Shown piece by piece: positions 47,618 through 55,953 of a stretch of 64,000 nt of DNA. The position numbers were made by a program, and so were the translations under genes. Position 1 is the first letter of the stretch; the number at the start of each line of letters is the position of its first letter. A model generated the notes under the pieces. It ran no database searches. It worked only from the letters and a program-made list of their open reading frames with translations, and was not told the origin of the DNA. The DNA lies in contig NZ_CP109994.1 of assembly GCF_025947065.1 (NCBI RefSeq), forward strand, positions 2,232,001 to 2,296,000, read 5' to 3'. The DNA is from Flavobacterium sp. N1736 (GTDB taxonomy: Bacteria > Bacteroidota > Bacteroidia > Flavobacteriales > Flavobacteriaceae).

Positions 47618-48604
47618 ATGGAATATAGAAAATTAGGCAATAGCGAACTTGAATTATCAACTATTACATACGGCGCATTTGCCATTGGCGGAAATATGTG
47701 GGGCGGAAATGAAAAAGCAGATTCAATTGCTTCCATTCACGCTTCAATCGATCACGGCGTAACCACAATCGATACTGCACCATTTTACGGATTTGGTTTA
47801 AGCGAAGAAATGATTGGCGAAGCTTTAAAATCACAAGACCGCTCAAAAGTACAATTGTTAACCAAATTTGGTTTGGTTTGGGACGGAAGCAACAACGGAA
47901 AAGGCGATTTCTTTTTTGATGCCGATGACAACGGAAAAAAAATCCCCGTTTATAAATACGCTTCAAAAGCAAATGTGATTAAAGAAGTAGAAGAAAGCTT
48001 AAAACGTCTTCAAACCGATTATATCGACTTATTGCAAATTCACTGGCCAGACTCTACTACTCCAATTCACGAAACAATGGAAGCTTTGGAAACCTTAATA
48101 AAACAAGGAAAAATCAGAGCTGCCGGAGTAAGTAATTATAGTGCATCGCAAATTCAGGAAGCACAAAAAACAATACAATTAGCCTCAAATCAAGTTCCGT
48201 TTAGTATGCTGAATCGCAAAATTGAAACCGATTTGATTCCGCTAACAATGGCAGAAAACATCGGAATTATCGCTTACAGTCCGATGGAAAGAGGTTTGTT
48301 AACCGGAAAATATTTCACAGACAGCAAACTAAAAGACAACGATCACAGAAATGGATATTTTGGACAATTCGATCTTCAAAAAGTAAAAACTTTAGTCGAA
48401 GAATTGAGTTCTCTCGCAAATGCAAAACACATCACGATTTCGCAATTGGTATTACGCTGGACAACTTTACAAAAAGGAATCACCATCGTTTTAGCCGGAG
48501 CAAGAAACGCAGAACAAGCCATTTCAAACGCAAAAACAATGGATTTTGACTTATCGGTTTCTGAATTGGATTTTATCAATCAGGCAATTTCAAAATTAAA
48601 ATAA
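47618..48604 (+). CDS. Aldo/keto reductase
   Basis: This NADPH-dependent carbonyl reductase of 328 residues has a TIM-barrel fold. The catalytic tetrad is visible: Asp in TIDTAPFYG, Tyr in the same motif, Lys in LLTKFGL and His in LLQIHWPD. GVSNYSASQIQEA and YSPMERGLLTGKY are family motifs. It resembles the YdbC/IolS-like AKR11 to AKR13 group. Likely controlled by the divergent AraC regulator. Confidence 0.93.
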   Translation: MEYRKLGNSELELSTITYGAFAIGGNMWGGNEKADSIASIHASIDHGVTTIDTAPFYGFGLSEEMIGEALKSQDRSKVQLLTKFGLVWDGSNNGKGDFFFDADDNGKKIPVYKYASKANVIKEVEESLKRLQTDYIDLLQIHWPDSTTPIHETMEALETLIKQGKIRAAGVSNYSASQIQEAQKTIQLASNQVPFSMLNRKIETDLIPLTMAENIGIIAYSPMERGLLTGKYFTDSKLKDNDHRNGYFGQFDLQKVKTLVEELSSLANAKHITISQLVLRWTTLQKGITIVLAGARNAEQAISNAKTMDFDLSVSELDFINQAISKLK

Positions 48605-48620
48605 TATTCATTTACAAAAT

Positions 48621-48764
48621 ATTTAAACACATAGAAACATAGCCAATAGAAATTTAGAAAGGCGTTTCACTTATTTAAACAAACATAGCTATGTGTTAGA
48701 AACTAGTTTCTTTCAATTACCTTTTTTAGAAAAAGAAAATCTATGCTTCTATGTGTTTAAAAAA
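48621..48764. repeat. MITE-like element, copy A (TTTAAACACATAG ends)
   Basis: The ends are inverted: TTTAAACACATAGAAACAT on the left, and on the right a segment whose complement starts TTTAAACACATAGAAGCAT. It is about 144 bases long, with no ORF. Interior blocks such as ACAAACATAGCTATGTG are shared with copy B at 58981. The rest of the 310-base gap to the next gene holds another repeat at 48791. Confidence 0.8.
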
Positions 48765-48790
48765 TCTCAAAATTTAAATAATTAGAATTT

Positions 48791-48830
48791 GGGCGTGTCC
48801 CTTCGGGTCGGGCTATTCGTTACAATCTTT
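48791..48830. repeat. Short repeat GGGCGTGTCCCTTCGGGTCGG
   Basis: This GC-rich block (starting GGGCGTGTCCCTTCGGG, then CGGGCTATTCGTTACAATC) stands out in AT-rich surroundings and contains short internal palindromes. I recall similar blocks in flavobacterial intergenic DNA; only one copy is in the window. Confidence 0.45.
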
Positions 48831-48914
48831 TTTATAAATAGAAAAAAATTATAAAAAAGGATTTTCACTTCTATCCCTCACACAAATCATGAATACAAAA
48901 GAACATTTACAATT

Positions 48915-49520
48915 ATGAAGAAAATATTTATCATCAACGGAAGTCAAAATTTTGCACATTCAGGCGGAAAATTCAATGAAACCGTTACCAATTGGACAAT
49001 CGAATACTTAACAAACAGTAAACAATTCGAAATTAAAACAACCGACATCAAACAAAAATTTGATCTTGATGAAGAAGTTGAAAAGTTCGTTTGGGCAGAT
49101 GTAATCGTTTATCACACACCGGTTTGGTGGTTTCAATTACCAAACCTTTTCAAAAAATACATCGACGACGTTTTCACCGCCGGACACAACAAAGGAATTT
49201 ACAAAAGCGACGGAAGATCCAGAACAAATCCGGATATTAATTACGGAACCGGCGGACAATTACACGGACGCAAATACATGTTAACCACAAGTTGGAATGC
49301 GCCTGCAACCGCATTTACAATTCCGGGAGAATTCTTCGAAGAAACATCTGTAGATGACGGACCTATGTTTGGTTTCCATAAAATGAATAAATTTACAGGT
49401 ATGGAAAAATTGGATGGTTTCCATTTTCATGACGTTGAAAAAGGTGCAACCGCAGAAAACATCAGCATCTTTAAGAAAAATTATACCAAACATTTAGAAG
49501 AAACCTTTAAAACTTTATAA
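48915..49520 (+). CDS. NAD(P)H-dependent oxidoreductase, MdaB-like flavodoxin fold
   Basis: This protein of 201 residues belongs to the NQO1/MdaB group of two-electron quinone reductases with FAD. GSQNFAHSGGKFN is the flavin-phosphate loop, TPVWWFQLPNLFKKYIDDVF the dimer/FAD region, and MLTTSWNAPATAF the following strand. Two-electron reduction avoids semiquinone radicals. It leads a close three-gene run with an ABM protein (2 bases on) and a quinone-reductase-like gene. Confidence 0.9.
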   Translation: MKKIFIINGSQNFAHSGGKFNETVTNWTIEYLTNSKQFEIKTTDIKQKFDLDEEVEKFVWADVIVYHTPVWWFQLPNLFKKYIDDVFTAGHNKGIYKSDGRSRTNPDINYGTGGQLHGRKYMLTTSWNAPATAFTIPGEFFEETSVDDGPMFGFHKMNKFTGMEKLDGFHFHDVEKGATAENISIFKKNYTKHLEETFKTL

Positions 49521-49522
49521 TC

Positions 49523-49801
49523 ATGATTTCAATTACAGCAATTATAAAAAGCAAAAAGGAAAATATTGAAGAAGTTAAAAACATGGTTCAGCATTTGGTT
49601 ACAGAAACCAGAAAAGAAGAAGCCTGCATTCGTTACGATCTTCACAATATTGAAAACACGTTCATTATCTGGGAAGAATGGAAAGATCAAACAGGGCTTG
49701 ATATTCATAATAACCAGCCTTATTTACTTGATTTTATTACGAACAGCGAAAGTTTAACCGCCTCACCTATTCAGGTTTACAAAACGGTTCAAATACTATA
49801 A
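49523..49801 (+). CDS. ABM-domain monooxygenase-like protein
   Basis: This is a small ferredoxin-like dimeric protein of 92 residues in the antibiotic-biosynthesis-monooxygenase family, including YgiN-type quinol monooxygenases. ITAIIKSKKENIEEVKNMV and RYDLHNIENTFIIWEEWKD match. YgiN pairs with MdaB in E. coli, and the same pairing is seen here with 2 bases between genes. Confidence 0.9.
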   Translation: MISITAIIKSKKENIEEVKNMVQHLVTETRKEEACIRYDLHNIENTFIIWEEWKDQTGLDIHNNQPYLLDFITNSESLTASPIQVYKTVQIL

Positions 49802-49818
49802 TTCTAACAAACAAACAA

Positions 49819-50799
49819 ATGAAAGCACTTTTCACAAACACATACGAATCTGATTTTATAATCACAGAAACAGAAAAACCAAGCCCTAAAAAAGGCGAAG
49901 TTTTAGTAAAAATACACGCAAGCGGCGTTAATCCGATCGATAATAAAATCAGATTAGGACTTTCTCCTTATGCATCTCCCGTTTTACCAGCCGTTTTAGG
50001 AACTGATCTTGCGGGAGTTATCGAAGAAATTGGCGAAGGTGTTACCGATTTTAAAATTGGCGACGAAGTTTACGGACTTGCCGGTGGTGTTTTAGGTCTT
50101 CAGGGAACTTTAGCTGAATACACAGCCGTCGATGCAGATTTACTAGCTAAAAAACCAACAAACCTAACTATGAAAGAAGCCGCCGCAATTCCGTTAGTGT
50201 TGCTTACAGCCTGGGAAGGTTTGATTGACAGAGCCAAAGTACAAAAAGGCGACAAAGTTTTAGTGCATGCCGGAGCCGGCGGTGTTGGACATATGGTCGT
50301 TCAGCTTGCTAAAATCTTTGGTGCCGATGTTTATGCAACTGTTTCTCCTCAAAAAGCCGATATTCTAAAATCATTTGGAGCAACACCGATAGATTATAAA
50401 ACCGAAGCCGTTGAAGACTACGTGAATCAATATACAGACGGAAAAGGTTTTGATATTATCTACGATACTGTTGGTGGTCAATCACTTGACGATTCTTTTA
50501 AAGCAATTCGCCATTATGGTCAAATTGCAAGCTGTTACGCCTTTGGAACACATACTTTAGCAACCGGATCGCTGCGTTCTGCAAGTTTGCACGGTATTTT
50601 TGTTTTACACCCAATGATTAGCGGTGAAGGAAGAAAACATCATGGCGATATTTTAAAAGAAACCACAAAACTTATTGAAGAAGGAAAATTAAAACCAATT
50701 ATAGATTCCAGAAAATTCACTTTAGACAATGCAATAGAAGCGCATAAAGCCGTAAGTGATGGTTCTGCAATTGGTAAAATTGTTGTTGATATTGTTTAA
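49819..50799 (+). CDS. NADP-dependent zinc-less alcohol dehydrogenase / quinone oxidoreductase
   Basis: This MDR-family enzyme of 326 residues lacks the catalytic zinc Cys residues. HASGVNPIDNKIRLG is the quinone-oxidoreductase signature, LVHAGAGGVGHMVVQLAKIFGA the cofactor site, and DIIYDTVGG is later. It likely reduces quinones or enones. It follows the ABM gene by 17 bases. Confidence 0.92.
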   Translation: MKALFTNTYESDFIITETEKPSPKKGEVLVKIHASGVNPIDNKIRLGLSPYASPVLPAVLGTDLAGVIEEIGEGVTDFKIGDEVYGLAGGVLGLQGTLAEYTAVDADLLAKKPTNLTMKEAAAIPLVLLTAWEGLIDRAKVQKGDKVLVHAGAGGVGHMVVQLAKIFGADVYATVSPQKADILKSFGATPIDYKTEAVEDYVNQYTDGKGFDIIYDTVGGQSLDDSFKAIRHYGQIASCYAFGTHTLATGSLRSASLHGIFVLHPMISGEGRKHHGDILKETTKLIEEGKLKPIIDSRKFTLDNAIEAHKAVSDGSAIGKIVVDIV

Positions 50800-50804
50800 G
50801 TTTT

Positions 50805-50880
50805 TCGCCACGAATTCACGAATTAATCGAATATGTTACGCATAGATTTTAAAAAATAAATTCGTGAATTTGTGGCAAAA
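50805..50880. repeat. Inverted repeat, CCACGAATTCACGAATT type
   Basis: The left arm TTCGCCACGAATTCACGAAT pairs with a right arm ending ATTCGTGAATTTGTGGCAAA, with two mismatches and a 30-base loop. It fills the gap between two convergent genes. The arms recall those at 51609 and 58502. Confidence 0.8.
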
Positions 50881-50884
50881 AAAA

Positions 50885-51592
50885 TTATTTAATTCCGCCA
50901 AAAGCACCAAAACACATATTCTTGTGCAAAATTTCAACGCTTTTAAAACCAACCTTTTTCATCAAATCCAATTGATAATTCATAGATCTTGGCGTATCTT
51001 CTTTTTCTACGTAATCCAATACTTTCTGGCGATATTCTGCACCACCAATTCCCTCTAAATAATCGCCATAACGCTGCCACGTATATTCATTCAACAAATC
51101 CGTGTCTTGCGTAATTAAATCGGAAATCATGAAACATCCTCCCGGTTTTAACAGTTTAAATATCTTGGTAAAAGTCGTTTCCCAATCTTCATCATCACGT
51201 AAATGATGCAAAACCGCGCCCGCCAAAATAATATCAAAATAATTTTCGGTTAAATCAACCTCGCGAATATCGCCATGCTTTACCTCTACTTTACCGTTTG
51301 TTGCTGCAGAAACCCTTTCAAAAGCCCTGTCTAACATTGGCAAACTCAAATCGATCAAAGTACAATTCAAATTGGGCACTTTTGAGAGCATTTTTAAAGT
51401 ATAATTTCCTGCACCGCATCCAATATCCAAAACATTTTGAGCTTGAGGAACAATCCTTTTAGAAGCTTCTGTAATTAATTCCAATGAAATTGTAGCGTCG
51501 ATTGTTGCAACCTGACCCGTTTCTAAATTCGAAAATCGTTCGACATCATTATCAAAACGTTCTCTGATTTCTTCAATAGTTGATTTTTTCAT
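50885..51592 (-). CDS. Class I SAM-dependent methyltransferase
   Basis: This is a small-molecule methyltransferase of 235 residues. Motif I is VLDIGCGAGNYTL at about 76-88, the acidic residue after beta-2 is in TLIDLSLPM, motif IV is IILAGAVLHHL and motif V is LLKPGGCFMISD. The start is the ATG at 51592. It is convergent with the quinone-reductase gene and divergent from the LysR gene. Substrate unknown. Confidence 0.88.
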   Translation of the reverse strand: MKKSTIEEIRERFDNDVERFSNLETGQVATIDATISLELITEASKRIVPQAQNVLDIGCGAGNYTLKMLSKVPNLNCTLIDLSLPMLDRAFERVSAATNGKVEVKHGDIREVDLTENYFDIILAGAVLHHLRDDEDWETTFTKIFKLLKPGGCFMISDLITQDTDLLNEYTWQRYGDYLEGIGGAEYRQKVLDYVEKEDTPRSMNYQLDLMKKVGFKSVEILHKNMCFGAFGGIK

Positions 51593-51608
51593 GTTTCTTG
51601 TTTTAGGA

Positions 51609-51711
51609 TTTCACGCAGATTTGGCAGATTTAAAATGATTTCTTTTTACTCGCTATAATCTAAATAAAAAATCTGCGATTATCTGCTTAAATCCATTGAA
51701 TCTGCGTGAAA
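51609..51711. repeat. Inverted repeat, TTTCACGCAGATT type
   Basis: Arms TTTCACGCAGATT at 51609-51621 and AATCTGCGTGAAA at 51699-51711 are perfect. Inner GGCAGATTTAAAATGATT and ATCTGCGATTATCTGC blocks add imperfect pairing. It occupies the space between two divergent genes. Confidence 0.8.
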
Positions 51712-51791
51712 CAATTTTTTTCAAAAGTATCATTTTGATATATACTTCAAAAATACTTATTTTGTCAATTATTAATACTTTACAGGTATTT

Positions 51792-52706
51792 ATGGAATTA
51801 CGTCATCTTAAATATTTTTTGGCTGTCGCCGAAGAATTAAACTTTACCAAAGCCGCTGAAAAACTATGTATTTCGCAACCGCCTTTGAGCCGCCAGATTA
51901 TAGAATTAGAAGAAGAAATCCAGGCGCGTTTATTCATTAGAAATAATAAAAAAGTCGAATTAACCGAGGCGGGAAAATATTTCGAAAAAGAAGTAACAGT
52001 ACTTTTTCAAAATCTGGAACGTATTTCGATCAAAACAAAAAAAATAGCCCAAAATGTTTCCGGTGAATTTAGAATCGCTTATATCAGTTCAATATATTCG
52101 GCTGTAATTTCCGATTTAATAAAACATTTAAAAGAGCAATTTCCATACGTAAATTTCAAACTATTTGAAGTCTCAACAACAAAACAAATTTTAGCTTTAG
52201 AACAAGGAAAAATCGAATTAGGAATTATTCGGTCGCCAATAAAATCACCTAAAATAAAATCGCAATTATGGTTTAGGGATGGCTTTTCAGTCGTTTACAA
52301 CAAGAGTTCAATTCAAATTAATTCAGAAGAAGAAATTCCGAAACTGAAAGACGAAACTTTTGTGTTTTTCAATAAAGATTACGCGCCACATTATCATGAA
52401 GTTTTATTGGAACTTTGTGCCTTTTATGGCTTTACGCCAAAGATAATTCACGAATCTAACAACATTAATTCGATTGTACAATTGGTTAAAAATGGATTGG
52501 GAATTTCGATTGTTCCATCTAATATTGCAAAAAATAATCAGGATTCTCAAATTGGTTTTATTGAATTAAAGAAAGTCAATTTATACACTGATGTTTCATT
52601 AATCACCTCAAAAGAAGACGATTCTGAAATCACAAAATCGGCGGTTGCTTTTTTGTTAAGTCGCCAATCTTTGTCGAATTTCGAGTGTGATTTCTCGTTC
52701 CTCTAA
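51792..52706 (+). CDS. LysR-family transcriptional regulator
   Basis: There are 304 residues from the ATG at 51792, where the family N-terminus MELRHLKYFLAVAEELNFT begins; upstream residues would be read from a repeat. The winged HTH is at about 1-60 (KAAEKLCISQPPLSRQIIELE) and the LysR_substrate domain follows. It is closest to BenM/CatM/AlsR-like regulators in its opening. The last residues ECDFSFL are encoded inside a copy of a dispersed repeat. Neighbouring redox genes are possible targets. Confidence 0.93.
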   Translation: MELRHLKYFLAVAEELNFTKAAEKLCISQPPLSRQIIELEEEIQARLFIRNNKKVELTEAGKYFEKEVTVLFQNLERISIKTKKIAQNVSGEFRIAYISSIYSAVISDLIKHLKEQFPYVNFKLFEVSTTKQILALEQGKIELGIIRSPIKSPKIKSQLWFRDGFSVVYNKSSIQINSEEEIPKLKDETFVFFNKDYAPHYHEVLLELCAFYGFTPKIIHESNNINSIVQLVKNGLGISIVPSNIAKNNQDSQIGFIELKKVNLYTDVSLITSKEDDSEITKSAVAFLLSRQSLSNFECDFSFL

Positions 52707-52712
52707 ATGACA
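52685..52712. repeat. Half copy of the GTCATTTCGACC repeat, overlapping the LysR stop
   Basis: The complement reads GTCATTTAGAGGAACGAGAA then ATCACAC, matching one arm of the element at 15907. The LysR stop codon lies inside it. Confidence 0.7.
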
Positions 52713-52922
52713 AAAAAAATTCCGTAAAAAAGGAAATCCGTAAAATTTAAAAACTGCTAGTTTCTAAATTGTACACTTTAAAAAAAACAAACACAAAAAA
52801 ATTAGAGAAAATTTGTGCAATTCGTGGCAAAAAAGTTACAATTTATCACACCTAAATCTCTTGAAAAGAAGGAACTTTTAAATACCTTAGCAAATTATAA
52901 TTCTACTCAAAAATCAATAAAA

Positions 52923-54197
52923 ATGGCAGAGCAATCTTCAATTCAGTGTCCAAATTGCGGAACTAATATCGATGTAAACGACATACTGAAACATCAGTTA
53001 GAAGATAGTATTCGTAAAGAATTTCAACAAAAAGCCAATGCCCAAAGCAAAGAACTTGAACTTAAAAACGAGCAATTTGAAAAAGCAAAAGCTGAATTTG
53101 AAGCCAAAAAGAAACAGGAAAATGAACTTTTTGCTGAACGTTTAGAGCGCGAAAAAAAGACAGCTGAGAAAGAAATTACCGAAAAAATAAAAACTAAACT
53201 CGACGAAGAAAATAAAGACCGTTTGCTTTTGATGGAAAAAGAGCTTTCAGAAAAATCAGAGAAACTTCGTGAATTAAATAAAATGACGGGCGAAATTGCA
53301 AAACTTCAACGCGAAAAACTCGAAATGAAGGAAGCAATAGAAGCCGAAGCTCAAAAACAATTGAATGCAACTTTGGTTTTAGAACGTGATAAAATCCGCA
53401 AACAGGAAGAAGAAAAAAACGAACTAAAAATTAAAGAGTATCAAAAACAATCTGACGATCAAAAAAAGCTGATTGAAGAAATGAAACGCAAGCAGGAACA
53501 AGGTTCTATGCAATTGCAAGGTGAAGTAATGGAATTGGCAATCGAAGAATGGCTTGCCAATAATTTTCCGCTTGACAGTATTGATGAAGTTAAAAAAGGC
53601 GCAAATGGTGCCGATTGTCTTCAAATTGTAAACACGCGCGAGCTTCAAAATTGTGGTTCTATTTATTACGAAAGTAAACGTACAAAAGCGTTTCAGCCTT
53701 CGTGGATCGAGAAATTTAAAAATGATATTAGAACCAAAAGAGCCAATATTGGTGTTTTGGTAACAGAAGTTATGCCGGCCGGAATGGACCGAATGGGAAT
53801 GCGTGACGGAATATGGATTTGTACGTATGAAGAATTTAAAGGTTTAAGTGCTGTTTTACGTCAGTCGCTAATTCAGGTTAGTCAGGCAGTTCAGGCACAG
53901 GAAAACAAAGGCGATAAAATGTCGATGTTATATGATTTTTTAACGAGTAATGAATTTCGCTTGCAAATTGAAGGAATTGTTGAAGGTTTCACACAAATGC
54001 AAGGCGATCTTGAAGCCGAAAAAAGAGCGATGCAAAGAATCTGGAAACAGCGCGAAAAGCAAATCGAAAAAGTAGTTCATAATACTTTAGGAATGTACGG
54101 TTCTATTCGCGGTATTGCCGGAAATGCCGTTCAGACCGTTAAGGCTTTAGAATTGGATTTTATTGAAGATGAAGAAGATCCTAAGGAATTGGAATAA
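52923..54197 (+). CDS. DUF2130 protein: zinc knuckle, coiled coil, nuclease-like domain
   Basis: There are 424 residues from the ATG at 52923; the frame upstream is repeat-derived. A CPNCG motif opens the protein, then about 150 residues of Glu/Lys-rich coiled coil, then a globular DUF2130 domain. That domain contains GANGADCLQ near 228 and YYESKRTKAF near 250, an Asp...Glu-x-Lys arrangement as in PD-(D/E)xK nucleases. I read it as a possible DNA-binding or DNA-cutting protein. No activity is established. It has no partner genes around it. Confidence 0.85.
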   Translation: MAEQSSIQCPNCGTNIDVNDILKHQLEDSIRKEFQQKANAQSKELELKNEQFEKAKAEFEAKKKQENELFAERLEREKKTAEKEITEKIKTKLDEENKDRLLLMEKELSEKSEKLRELNKMTGEIAKLQREKLEMKEAIEAEAQKQLNATLVLERDKIRKQEEEKNELKIKEYQKQSDDQKKLIEEMKRKQEQGSMQLQGEVMELAIEEWLANNFPLDSIDEVKKGANGADCLQIVNTRELQNCGSIYYESKRTKAFQPSWIEKFKNDIRTKRANIGVLVTEVMPAGMDRMGMRDGIWICTYEEFKGLSAVLRQSLIQVSQAVQAQENKGDKMSMLYDFLTSNEFRLQIEGIVEGFTQMQGDLEAEKRAMQRIWKQREKQIEKVVHNTLGMYGSIRGIAGNAVQTVKALELDFIEDEEDPKELE

Positions 54198-54290
54198 CAA
54201 TGTGAGATGGCACGCGGATTAAACGGATTCGCTAATGCGAAAACACTGATGTGCGCAGATTTTTTCTTATAATGATTGAACACCATATTT

Positions 54291-54376
54291 GTCATTGCGA
54301 GGAACGAAGTAATCTCACTAACAATAATCACCTATCGATTTAGCAAATAAGATTACTTCGTTCTTCTCAACGACAA
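54291..54376. repeat. Inverted repeat, GTCATTGCGAGGAACGAAG type
   Basis: Arms at 54291-54316 and 54351-54376 pair over 26 bases with three mismatches and a 34-base loop. It belongs to the same broad family as 15907. The right arm ends 2 bases before the stop codon of the META lipoprotein gene. A CACGCGGATTAAACGGATT remnant lies just before at about 54209. Confidence 0.85.
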
Positions 54377-54378
54377 GA

Positions 54379-54810
54379 TTATCCTTTTTTGAAAGACATA
54401 GTCAATCCAAACTGATTTGAAAGGAATAATTTATTATTGTCTATAGAATAACCTGAATTTGTTCTTAACAATTGTAAAAATTCACCTTCTTGCTTTGCAT
54501 CACATTTTTTAGTTTCTGTAGTAAGATTTAAAAACTGAACCTGTTTCTCTCCTTTTGACGACAAATTGCCTTTAATAGCATTACATCCTGTAGAACCTGA
54601 AAAAGTAGAAGAAGTCATTACGATTTTTGGAAGAACTGAAAAATCCTTTTCTGTAACAACTTTTCCGTTTAAGTTTTCTAAAACCCAGGTTTGCTGTAAT
54701 TTCTTTTCAATTGCATTTTCGTTAGTCGAAGCCGTTGATTTTGAGTCTTTTGCAGATTTGCAGCTGTAAGCCAGTGAAACTGCAATAAATAGTATTAAAA
54801 TCCTTTTCAT
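54379..54810 (-). CDS. META-domain lipoprotein
   Basis: The protein has 143 residues with a lipobox-like SLAYSC at Cys17. The META/HslJ domain covers about 38-143: WVLENLNGKVV, STFSGSTGCNAIKGNL and TTETKKCDAKQEGEFLQLL. HslJ-type domains are linked with stress tolerance; the exact role is unknown. A second META protein lies upstream in the same direction, 102 bases away. Confidence 0.88.
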   Translation of the reverse strand: MKRILILFIAVSLAYSCKSAKDSKSTASTNENAIEKKLQQTWVLENLNGKVVTEKDFSVLPKIVMTSSTFSGSTGCNAIKGNLSSKGEKQVQFLNLTTETKKCDAKQEGEFLQLLRTNSGYSIDNNKLFLSNQFGLTMSFKKG

Positions 54811-54912
54811 GTAAAATATTTTTTATAAGTTTTATTTTACAAAAATATCCTGCATTTGAAGTATCTAAGAATACCATAAAGGTATTTTTAAAGCATATTA
54901 AGACATTTTAAA

Positions 54913-55689
54913 TCAATCTACTTTCTTAAAAATAAGAATTTTTCCGGACGGATTTGAAAGCGTTAATCTATTATCGCCTATCGAATACGTTGTTGTGCTT
55001 TGAAGCGCTTTTGTAAATTCTCCTTCTTTATTTCCCGGCGGGCAAGCCATTAATGTCGAAATGACTTTTGAAAATCGTAGTAAATCTTTTTCATAAAATA
55101 TAGTACCGCTGATAGCATTACAGCCTCCATAACCCATAAATTTATTCTCGGCAGAATTGATTTCTATTCTCGGTAATTCTCTTTGAAAATCGGTTACAAA
55201 AACTTTAAAACCATTTAATTCTTCCAAAACCCAAATATCATGCAAACGATAATCTGTATTATATTTTCCGCAGCCGCTTAATTTTTTAGCTTCTAGTTCT
55301 GAGTTATTTTTAATTTCAACAGAAACCTTGTAGGGAGAAATTGCGCCGGACATTGAATTCTGACATTCTAATTGCTGAATCGTAATTGCAGCTGTCGAAG
55401 TTTCATTACTCACTTTGTACATTTTTACATTGGCATCCATTGCTTTAACAGCTTCAACTGATGGAAAAACAAGCTTTTCTTTTCCGGGAATTAAAGATGT
55501 AAAAACGATATTTTCACTTCCCATTTTTAATCCCCAAAAAGGCTCGTTTCCGGTTGATGTAAAAAAATATTTCATCTCATCTTCCTGAGTTCCATATTCA
55601 GAAGTTGTTTGTGTATCAGAAGTTTTGCCCGTTGTAGATTTACAGCCTGTAAGTAAAAGTAAAAGCAATATTGAAACTATATTTTTCAT
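54913..55689 (-). CDS. Lipoprotein with COG3650-like and META domains
   Basis: The protein has 258 residues and a lipobox LLTGC at Cys16. Its first half (GNEPFWGLKMGSENIVF to ISPYKVSVEI) matches the COG3650-like domain often joined to META. The second half (about 150-258) is a META domain: WVLEELNGFKV, MGYGGCNAISGTIFY, TLMACPPGNKEGEFTKAL. Cys pairs in both halves may form disulfides. It is probably a periplasm-facing stress protein. Confidence 0.87.
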   Translation of the reverse strand: MKNIVSILLLLLLTGCKSTTGKTSDTQTTSEYGTQEDEMKYFFTSTGNEPFWGLKMGSENIVFTSLIPGKEKLVFPSVEAVKAMDANVKMYKVSNETSTAAITIQQLECQNSMSGAISPYKVSVEIKNNSELEAKKLSGCGKYNTDYRLHDIWVLEELNGFKVFVTDFQRELPRIEINSAENKFMGYGGCNAISGTIFYEKDLLRFSKVISTLMACPPGNKEGEFTKALQSTTTYSIGDNRLTLSNPSGKILIFKKVD

Positions 55690-55889
55690 AACGATTTTAT
55701 TAATATTTATTTATCTCAAAATACAAGTAAAATTCTTATGAATTTACGACAATTTTTTGAAACTATTATTTAGAATGCTTTCAAATTTTAAATAATTTCC
55801 AATAGAATATACTTTCGAAATGCCCACTACATAAAAGATCACGACTAAATACGTATGCAAAAATCATTTTTTCTAACAAAAAATAAAAA

Positions 55890-55927
55890 TACTTACGTAA
55901 TTTAATAAGTATAAATACTTATATTTG
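55890..55927 (+). promoter_or_regulatory. nirB control region: NarL-like heptamers and -7 box
   Basis: The -7 box TATATTTG is at 55920-55927, with no TTTG at -33. A perfect palindrome ATAAGTATAAATACTTAT at 55905-55922 overlaps it. It contains ATAAGTA and TACTTAT, which fit the NarL heptamer consensus TACYYMT in opposed directions. TACTTAC lies at 55890 and TTACGTAA at 55893. The palindromic core also recurs in part before narK. Confidence 0.6.
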
Positions 55928-55953
55928 CGTAGTAATACTTAATTAGAGAAATC

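Noticed and set aside
51696-51791. N-terminal extension of the LysR protein
   Set aside because: The extra residues come partly from the inverted repeat, and the LysR family begins at MELRHLKYF.
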